Shown here piece after piece: positions 17,107 through 23,278 of a DNA stretch of 24,431 nucleotides (its first letter is position 1; the number at the start of each line of letters is the position of its first letter). The stretch comes from Thermoplasmata archaeon (GTDB lineage: Archaea > Thermoplasmatota > Thermoplasmata > Thermoplasmatales > Thermoplasmataceae). The position numbers were made by a program, and so were the translations under genes. Under the pieces are notes generated by a model, which was not told the DNA's origin, ran no database searches, and saw only the letters and a list, made by a program, of their open reading frames with translations. The stretch covers positions 1 through 24,431 of the forward strand of contig JAJZXP010000356.1 of NCBI GenBank assembly GCA_021806345.1. Reading direction: 5' to 3'.

Positions 17107-19050
17107 TTGAATAAGTCTAACCCTACTGTTGCATTATTACGAATCAGGCAATCGCTTTTCGATAATGCAGATTACTTGATTTTGATAGCGTCAGCAATTT
17201 TCTACATCGTTCTTATGTTTCATCTCTCTTATTTGAAGTATTATACATTCCAGGACACGTTTTACGACTTGGGACTTAACAATGAGATCATGTGGCTTTT
17301 GTCTCATGGATTCATATCTAATTACATACACAGTCAATTTAGTCAAATTTACCCTTTTCAATACGAAAAACCAATTGTTTTTCTTGTTTTACCGTTCTAT
17401 TCATTATATCCTCACATATCAACTCTTTTATTTATCCAAACACTATTTTTGGGATTAACTGTTTTCCCAATATATTTTTCTTCTAGGATTATAGTTAGAT
17501 CTAGAGCCATTTCTTTAATTGTTGCACTTTCATTCTTAGTTTTTTTCCCGGTGGCCACTTCCAACCTCTTTGATTTTCATTTTACTTCATTATTTCCTTT
17601 CTTCTATCTGATGACCGTCATGTTTTGGGCGAATAAAAGAACAAAGTTGATGGTAATTTTTGCAATTATAACGGCAACAATCAATCCATTAACACTTATT
17701 TTGGTAACTTTTTTCCTATTATATTCGGTTATATACGATTACAATAGCTCCACTAATCAATCTTTCTCAGATTTCAAAAAATCATATCTTCCAGTATTGA
17801 TCACCGCTGTTGGACTAATTATAGTGTTTTTTATCTACCATATTTTTGGAACTTTGTTCTTTGCAGGTGCGACTCCGTCTGCAAATGGTTCCATTTGGCT
17901 GTATGATATAAACTATAAACTGGAATTATTTCTTTTTCTTTTCGGTGCCTTATCATTTATTCCTCTCTTAGACCCTATGACCCTTTTTCTCATCGCCCCA
18001 TATGCAGGATATGTAGTATTGTCTACAGATGGGGCTAATTTCCAAATATTTGGTCTGCACTATCCACTTTTCGCTTCTGGGCCACTTTATTTTGGTCTTC
18101 TTTTGGGTCTAAAAGTCATATTGTCTAACTCTTCAAATGACAACAAACTTGGTAAATCTGGACAGAAATTTAAATTACCTAAAGATCAAGGAAAACGTAG
18201 CGTTTTAAAAGCCATGTCAGCCTTTGTAGTAGTAGTAATTGTATTTTCAGTTGTTTACTTCCCATACAGCCCAATTAATAAGGATGTTCAAGGTGGATAT
18301 TTCAATGGGAATCATAATATAAGCAGTTTGACAAACGTAAATCCGGCCGTATTATCATTACACAAAGTAATTTCCATTATACCTGCTAATGCTTCATTGC
18401 TAACTATGAATGACATACCGGAAGTATCTGGTAGAGAGTATGTTGGTTTATATAACAACCACGCCAACCTTAGTTATAATTACATACTTTTTAATTCTTA
18501 TTTCAGCTATTTTACTGCACCTTATGCTGAAGTACCCTTCCTTAAAAGCGCGATAACAAATGGGTCTTATGGAATTGCAGCTGAAACTCCGTATTCTTTG
18601 TTGTTGGAGAAAAACTACAACGCACCACCTAAGTTATATATCCCATTTAATTATAATGACTCTGCAAATAATTTGGCTACTGATGGGAATTCAGTGAGGG
18701 TTAATGGAACTATAACAGATAACACCTCTAACATTTTTATGTGGTATGGCCCATACCTTACTTTGTTTCCAGGAACCTATAGCTTTACATTCTATCTTTC
18801 TTCTTCAAACGTCTCATCCAATAATTCACAAGCTGTAATTCTTGAAGTAAGCAGTGGAAATATGATCTTTGATTCAAAAGTAATTTATAGAAATGACTTC
18901 CAGGAAAATAACAGTATTAAGGGTTTCACTTTAACAGTCACTTTTAGCACAGTAACTCAATATGTAGAATTTAGGGGCTTAATGAATAACGGGTTGGCAA
19001 GATTGGCTATTCATTCAGTATATGTCAGACAACTTGCATCCTTAGAATGA
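17107..19050 (+). CDS. DUF2079 polytopic membrane protein with extracellular beta domain (copy 2)
   Basis: A 647-residue membrane protein built like the one at 7954-10035: TM1 at about residues 22-41, conserved YDLGLNNE (53-60) in the first outer loop, a second helix pair, LFDFH (154-158), several further helices, then a last strong helix near residue 375-390. The rest is a hydrophilic domain of about 250 residues with many N-x-S/T sequons. It ends in a beta-rich module sharing WYGPY, FPGTYSFTF and VEFRG with copy 1. A GT-C-like transferase using Dol-P-sugar at the outer face is the working inference; no activity is established for the family. The start is TTG at 17107 with a TATA-like box 27-28 nt upstream. 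The first ATG lies within TM1 (residue 37), which would destroy the helix, so TTG is preferred. Confidence 0.82.
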   Translation: MNKSNPTVALLRIRQSLFDNADYLILIASAIFYIVLMFHLSYLKYYTFQDTFYDLGLNNEIMWLLSHGFISNYIHSQFSQIYPFQYEKPIVFLVLPFYSLYPHISTLLFIQTLFLGLTVFPIYFSSRIIVRSRAISLIVALSFLVFFPVATSNLFDFHFTSLFPFFYLMTVMFWANKRTKLMVIFAIITATINPLTLILVTFFLLYSVIYDYNSSTNQSFSDFKKSYLPVLITAVGLIIVFFIYHIFGTLFFAGATPSANGSIWLYDINYKLELFLFLFGALSFIPLLDPMTLFLIAPYAGYVVLSTDGANFQIFGLHYPLFASGPLYFGLLLGLKVILSNSSNDNKLGKSGQKFKLPKDQGKRSVLKAMSAFVVVVIVFSVVYFPYSPINKDVQGGYFNGNHNISSLTNVNPAVLSLHKVISIIPANASLLTMNDIPEVSGREYVGLYNNHANLSYNYILFNSYFSYFTAPYAEVPFLKSAITNGSYGIAAETPYSLLLEKNYNAPPKLYIPFNYNDSANNLATDGNSVRVNGTITDNTSNIFMWYGPYLTLFPGTYSFTFYLSSSNVSSNNSQAVILEVSSGNMIFDSKVIYRNDFQENNSIKGFTLTVTFSTVTQYVEFRGLMNNGLARLAIHSVYVRQLASLE

Positions 19051-19111
19051 ATTAATCGTTTCACAAGGGGAGTATTTTTAATCATTAAAATTGTTAGAAA
19101 AAGTGGACAAT

Positions 19112-20074
19112 ATGAAACTTATTGAAAAATCACGAATATTTGCTAATTTATATAGATATATGGGGTGGGCCTCTAAAGTTACCTATGATTTATTTTGGTG
19201 GATTAGAATGGAGAAAATTCTAAGTAACAGAAGTGGGATCTATTATGTTTGTAATCATCACTTAGGTGACACTTTTATTTTTTGTTCATATCTCTCTAAA
19301 CTAAACAGAATAACTGGCAAAAATCATGGAGTAATTGTTCCGGAATTTTATGATAGTATCCCAAAAATGTTTGGGCTGAATTATGTATTAACCGAATCCA
19401 TGCCAAAGAATAGGGGATTCAATGATATTTTTTACTTTTTGGCAAAGGCCCTCAGAATGAACACTTTGCCAAGTGTCTGTGCCTATATTGATGCTATAAA
19501 ACTTGGAGGAAAGAACAAAGTTGACCTTTACACGGGTCCCACAGTATTTTTAGGATTAATGCCTAAAGAATTGCCTGATAAACCTATTTATTTTTCTATC
19601 GGTGCTAAGGAAGAAGTTAATAAAATTATTAAATCCGCTCACTTTACCGGTGACAAAGGTGTCATCATTGCGCCTTATGCAAAAACCCTCAATGAACTTC
19701 CAAATGATTTTTGGATGCTGCTTTCTAATAGACTAAAGGAGCAAGGATACACTATTTTTACAAACGTGTCTAAAAAAGAAAAAGAATTACCTGGAACAAT
19801 CCCAGTTTCCTTATCTCCAGATGAAATGATAATTTTGGCAAAAGAAATAGGATGGGTTATTTCGATACGCAGTGGTTTGTGCGATTTACTGCTTCCAGCG
19901 GGAATAAGTCTGACTGTAATATATTCAGAAGATTTTTTGAAGAGCGCAAAGTATGACATATATATAAATGCAGATGTGCAAAAAATGTTTCCATCAGTAG
20001 TAGACCAAATCGTTTTAGAAAATCATAATGAAATAGATTTTTTATCCGCCGTAGAAAAAATTTCTAATTCTTAA
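19112..20074 (+). CDS. GT9-like (heptosyltransferase-family) GT-B glycosyltransferase
   Basis: A 320-residue protein. The N-terminal half has CNHHLGDTFIFCSYLSKL (residues 48-64), matching the G-D-x-hydrophobic opening of GT9 and related GT-B enzymes, and VIVPEFYD. The second domain begins GVIIAPYAKTLNELPNDFW (183-201), then LSNRLKEQGYTIFTNVSKKE, and ends with IGWVISIRSGLCDLLLPAG (247-264), corresponding to the ...SRDSG.MH.A... loop of GT9 with Arg-Ser-Gly-Leu instead. I call it GT9-like at moderate confidence; a fucosyltransferase-type GT-B fold is an alternative. A TTG at 19091 would add seven residues, but the ATG at 19112 is better placed behind ATTAAAAT (19084-19091). It is convergent with the HAD/NT-APH/SIS operon, 124 bp apart. 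Confidence 0.6.
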   Translation: MKLIEKSRIFANLYRYMGWASKVTYDLFWWIRMEKILSNRSGIYYVCNHHLGDTFIFCSYLSKLNRITGKNHGVIVPEFYDSIPKMFGLNYVLTESMPKNRGFNDIFYFLAKALRMNTLPSVCAYIDAIKLGGKNKVDLYTGPTVFLGLMPKELPDKPIYFSIGAKEEVNKIIKSAHFTGDKGVIIAPYAKTLNELPNDFWMLLSNRLKEQGYTIFTNVSKKEKELPGTIPVSLSPDEMIILAKEIGWVISIRSGLCDLLLPAGISLTVIYSEDFLKSAKYDIYINADVQKMFPSVVDQIVLENHNEIDFLSAVEKISNS

Positions 20075-20198
20075 AATGGTATTTAGTGTTTGTCAGAAGA
20101 TTTACTGAAAATCACTAACATTTTTAAGATTGAGTTTCACTAATCATTAAGATTATTAATTCAATTAAAAAAGGGAATCCATATATTTAAAAAAAAGT

Positions 20199-20576
20199 CT
20201 ATATCTTTTCGCTCTCTGTGAAAAATAGTTTGCCCAACCCCTCATCTCTTTTTACGCACACTGAATACGCAGTCATCAACCCTGATGGTTTAAAGTCGTT
20301 TATTAGAATCCTTTCTCCAGTAGGTGCACCCATAATGAGAAGATCATATCTGATGCCAGCCAGCTGTAGATTCTTTACAGTTTGTACCCTATAATTTGAT
20401 TTCCTAGAGGTGAGAATTATCACGAAGTCTTTCTTAGAAATTTTATTGAAAAAGTTTTTTACGCCTTCTAAAGGCGTTTCCACTTCTCCCTCCAAATAAG
20501 CATTGTGTGGGAAAATTGTTCCATCGAGATCTATGACCCATGTTTTGGGCAATTTAGAGAGATTAAGCATATTCAT
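20199..20576 (-). CDS. HAD-family phosphatase, probably sugar-phosphate specific
   Basis: A small cap-less HAD hydrolase of 125 residues. Motif I is IDLDGT at residues 15-20 (nucleophile D16, acid D18); motif II is ILTSRK (54-59); the later acidic motif lies in GERILINDFKPSG (87-99). The size fits GmhB/KdsC-like sugar-phosphate phosphatases. The ATG at 20576 is chosen because GAGGT sits 5 nt before it; this start overlaps the end of the upstream gene by 14 nt (its TAA is 20563-20565), implying translational coupling. A longer frame to 20606 would overlap by 44 nt and add ten unmatched residues. It is the last gene of a three-gene operon with the nucleotidyltransferase-kinase fusion and the SIS isomerase, so its likely substrate is the bisphosphorylated sugar made by the kinase domain. 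Confidence 0.8.
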   Translation of the reverse strand: MNMLNLSKLPKTWVIDLDGTIFPHNAYLEGEVETPLEGVKNFFNKISKKDFVIILTSRKSNYRVQTVKNLQLAGIRYDLLIMGAPTGERILINDFKPSGLMTAYSVCVKRDEGLGKLFFTESEKI

Positions 20577-22104
20577 CAAAAACCTCTTGGAATATTTGTA
20601 AGCCATTAAAATAAGAAGCTAAAATTGCGTCATAATCGTCTATCACATATCCTGCTAAAGAAAGCCATATGAGGGCATGAAGGGCCTTAATAGATGGCAT
20701 TTCCTTATCTAATCGTTCTTCAATCAATTTTGAGGCGTCTTCAAATCTCTCGCTTTTTATTTTCACATCTATATCAGTTCCATTAATCCTCAATTGAAAT
20801 CTTCCTTGGTTAAAATAATCATAATTACCGTAAGCTGAATAGTACAATTTAGCATAGTCGTATAATGGATCGCCGAAAATCTTCAAGGACCCAAAGTACC
20901 CCCTAGGATCGATGAACACCGGTTCGCGTTCTTTACCTTTAAGGATCATATTAGAAAAGGTGGGATCGCCATGAATTACAGAAAATTGCTTCCCCTTTGT
21001 AAGTAATTTTTCAAATATCTCTGCGATGTAGCTCTGATACTCCGATATTATGAGATTGGTTACATTATGTCCATTTACACGAAAACTCTCGGAATTTTTA
21101 TGCGGTATTAAATTGGAAACTCGCGTTATTCTATCTAACGTTTTCTTGACATAAACTTCTTCTACCACCTCGTGCTCAAAATTAGTAGAACCCATTTTAT
21201 GCAATTCATCTATCTTATCACATATTTTAATTAGCACTTCGCTTTTTATGGTATTCTCATAGTCGCATAGACTAAATGGTTGAGGCCCATCAATAAACTC
21301 CATCGAAAGGGGTTGGTAAGATATTATCTTCGGAATGCTATTAAAGCCATAATTTGATACGTGTTTGTACCATTGGATTTCATCTTCAATCAATATACTA
21401 TAGGCAGGATCTTTAGGCTTCTTAACTACCACATTATTCTGTATAGATATACTGTTGAAAAATCTAGTAGTGAATTGTGAATCTCTAGCCTTTCTATAGG
21501 CTTCGTATGTTCCTATTTCCTTAATATCATTCATAACTAGTGGTTCAAGATTGATTTTCGTATCTGACAAGAATTTGACAAATTCTCCGTTTTCAGGAAT
21601 GCCTTGAAGAACCTCTGGAAACGGGAAAAAGAATAATCCGACTACCCCCAAATTGTTAAGAAATGTATTTGGCTCTTCTATCAAATTGCCATCGACAAAA
21701 CTCCACCTGCATTTGACTTCATTGCTTAGACCTATAGTATTTTCTCTTATTTTTCCAATCCCTATTGTCGATGTAAAATAAAGGTCTGACCAGACTATTG
21801 CAAAACCATTCCCATCTGTTGCTTTGATTGCTTCACCAATGCCTCCCAAAGTGCCGGAACCATTTGCTTTGACCAATCTGAAAGGGGAAGAAGGTGGAAA
21901 ATTATCCAAATATGTTGTGAGCACATCGGACTTGTAGTCGGAAATAATTATGGCTTCTAAATCAGTTCCAAAGGCGTCTATTATCGAATACAAAACAGGC
22001 TTACCACCAATCGAAACCAAGGATTTAGGTCGATTTAGCGTTAAATGATCCATTCTAGACCCTTTGCCTCCAGCTTGGATAATCAGTTTTGTGATTTTAC
22101 TCAT
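20563..22104 (-). CDS. Bifunctional nucleotidyltransferase-APH-type kinase fusion
   Basis: A 513-residue two-domain protein. Residues 1-205 are a sugar-1-phosphate-type nucleotidyltransferase: the GxGxR-like QAGGKGSRM (10-18), RPKSL (25-29) with the activator Lys, and WSDLYF (105-110) with the metal-binding Asp. Residues 215-513 are an aminoglycoside/choline-kinase-like (APH) domain: KKP (228-230) with the candidate ATP-binding Lys, the catalytic loop VIHGDPTFSN (376-385; D380, N385), FIDPRG (397-402; metal Asp 399) and GDPLYDYAKL (411-420). So one polypeptide probably phosphorylates a sugar (or similar small molecule) and transfers a nucleotide to its phosphate. LicA-LicC-like phosphocholine activation is an alternative reading. 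Its ATG follows the TGA of the SIS gene with no gap, so the two are coupled. Such fusions occur in bacterial capsule loci. Confidence 0.82.
   Translation of the reverse strand: MSKITKLIIQAGGKGSRMDHLTLNRPKSLVSIGGKPVLYSIIDAFGTDLEAIIISDYKSDVLTTYLDNFPPSSPFRLVKANGSGTLGGIGEAIKATDGNGFAIVWSDLYFTSTIGIGKIRENTIGLSNEVKCRWSFVDGNLIEEPNTFLNNLGVVGLFFFPFPEVLQGIPENGEFVKFLSDTKINLEPLVMNDIKEIGTYEAYRKARDSQFTTRFFNSISIQNNVVVKKPKDPAYSILIEDEIQWYKHVSNYGFNSIPKIISYQPLSMEFIDGPQPFSLCDYENTIKSEVLIKICDKIDELHKMGSTNFEHEVVEEVYVKKTLDRITRVSNLIPHKNSESFRVNGHNVTNLIISEYQSYIAEIFEKLLTKGKQFSVIHGDPTFSNMILKGKEREPVFIDPRGYFGSLKIFGDPLYDYAKLYYSAYGNYDYFNQGRFQLRINGTDIDVKIKSERFEDASKLIEERLDKEMPSIKALHALIWLSLAGYVIDDYDAILASYFNGLQIFQEVFDEYA
20582..20586 (-). 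promoter_or_regulatory. Shine-Dalgarno site for the internal operon gene (HAD phosphatase)
   Basis: GAGGT on the minus strand, five nucleotides before the ATG at 20576 and inside the 3' end of the upstream gene. It fixes the start of the HAD gene. The first gene of the operon, in contrast, looks leaderless. Confidence 0.5.
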
Positions 22105-22686
22105 TCAAACTACCGTTTTACCTAAACTACCACCGGGGTGATTTCGGACGAAATCAGATTTGCTATATCCCCTTTCGGAACTCAGTTGAACAGCAACTGA
22201 ATCTAACACAGCAGAAAAAACCATAGTAGATGAAATTGGGGCCATTCCAAGATGGTCCCCCTCTTGTTTAACAGGAATGTTTAGGGTAATCTTCGCCAGT
22301 TTTGAGAGAGTTGAGTTCTCTTTAGCAGTAACTGCAACTATTTGAAAAAAACCTAGTGCCCTTAAGGACAAAATGAACCTATTCAGTTCTTCGGTTTCGC
22401 CACTTTTCGAAATGGCTATGAGTAAATCGGAGGAAGAAAATATGCCCATACTTCCATGCAAAGAATTTACGGGGTCCACAAATAAACTACGTATACCAAG
22501 TGAGTCAAAAGTAGCAGCAACCCTAGCTGCAACGAACATATTTTTTCCAATCCCTGTAAAATAGTGTAGACCTTTCACGGCTTTGCTCATATTTATGAAA
22601 GGGGGCACATCCTCCTCAAGTACTTTTGATTTCAAGAGTGAATTCAGAACGGATGACTGTATAGCTAAGCTTTCCTTCCAGTCCAT
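22105..22686 (-). CDS. SIS-domain phospho-sugar isomerase (KdsD/GutQ-like, no CBS domains)
   Basis: A 193-residue single SIS domain. Motifs: the phosphate-binding GIGKN (45-49), AATFDSLGIRSLFV (57-70), HGSMGIF (77-83), ISKSGETEEL (92-101), VKQEGDHLGMAPISST (139-154) and the family signature HPGGSLGK (183-190). This is the arrangement of D-arabinose-5-phosphate isomerase (KdsD/GutQ/KpsF), which interconverts ribulose-5-P and arabinose-5-P. The usual C-terminal CBS pair is absent, and the HGD of bacterial enzymes is HGS here, so substrate may differ. The frame is open to a TTG at 22764, but a TATA-like box lies 26-27 nt before the ATG at 22686 and family alignment starts there. It is the first gene of an operon with the NT-APH fusion (no gap) and HAD phosphatase. 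Confidence 0.83.
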   Translation of the reverse strand: MDWKESLAIQSSVLNSLLKSKVLEEDVPPFINMSKAVKGLHYFTGIGKNMFVAARVAATFDSLGIRSLFVDPVNSLHGSMGIFSSSDLLIAISKSGETEELNRFILSLRALGFFQIVAVTAKENSTLSKLAKITLNIPVKQEGDHLGMAPISSTMVFSAVLDSVAVQLSSERGYSKSDFVRNHPGGSLGKTVV

Positions 22687-22708
22687 TTGTAGGTCATTAT
22701 CGAAAGGT

Positions 22709-22716
22709 AATTTAAA
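22709..22716 (-). promoter_or_regulatory. TATA box of the SIS/NT-APH/HAD operon
   Basis: On the minus strand this is TTTAAATT (within GGTTTAAATTACC), centred 26-27 nt before the ATG at 22686. It is the best-formed box in the window and supports the shorter start of the SIS gene. Confidence 0.55.
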
Positions 22717-23278
22717 CCTTATGAGGTTAAATTGTAGATTCCCCTCATAAATGTAAAAGTTCAAAGTTAATCAAAGAATAAATATTGATGTATTTCCTTC
22801 CAGTTTTGTTATACGTTTTCCTGAACCTCTAACGTTTGAGTATTTTTTTAACAGAATGTGTTGAGCCTATAAAATAAGTGAAAGCGTGAACAGTTACTGA
22901 CATGACAAACTCTTCAAGACTACTGTGCGGATTTTTCAATGATCCATATCCTGAGTTGAACTTTAATTACTTCAATCCAAAAACTGCAAGATGTTTATCC
23001 CAGTCCCGGATAAGTATTTCGTAATGTATTTCAATTTTGTTATAGTTTACCGACAAATTTAGTGAAATGTTTGACTTCCATTGAATAAGATAGCAAAATG
23101 AACAATTATCCCAAGTTCTTTTAGATAAAGTATTTTATTAGGTAAATGGAAATATTTGACAGGATTATTTATAATTACCAAAAAGGTTATGGTATGGCAG
23201 TTATTTCCTTGAGTTGGAAGTACGTATTTGCAGGACCCTGGAAAAGCATCAAAATTTTATAAAGCACATTATGGTTCA
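22717..23278 (+). other. Long intergenic region at the right edge of the AT-rich cluster
   Basis: More than 500 bp without a recognisable gene. It is AT-rich and lies between the start of the SIS operon and the right-hand DUF2079 gene, which are divergent. I see one small ORF with a TATA-like box (22902-23024), another 22-codon frame beginning at an ATG near 23193, and the promoter region of the DUF2079 gene. No tRNA, repeat array or terminal inverted repeat is visible by eye. It may be the join between cluster and flanking chromosome. Confidence 0.4.
22902..23024 (+). CDS. Small ORF, 40 residues, unrecognised
   Basis: ATG at 22902 to TAA at 23022-23024. The product begins MTNSSRLLCGFFNDPYPEL and is rich in Asn and Phe. 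A TATA-like CTATAAAATA (22867-22876) is centred about 30 nt before the ATG, which is the only reason to list it. I do not recognise the protein; it could be a small real gene, a gene fragment, or chance. Confidence 0.2.
   Translation: MTNSSRLLCGFFNDPYPELNFNYFNPKTARCLSQSRISIS

Noticed and set aside
22687..22764. TTG-initiated N-terminal extension of the SIS protein by 26 residues
   Set aside because: The extension contains the best TATA-like box in the window, and KdsD-type proteins align from the ATG at 22686.
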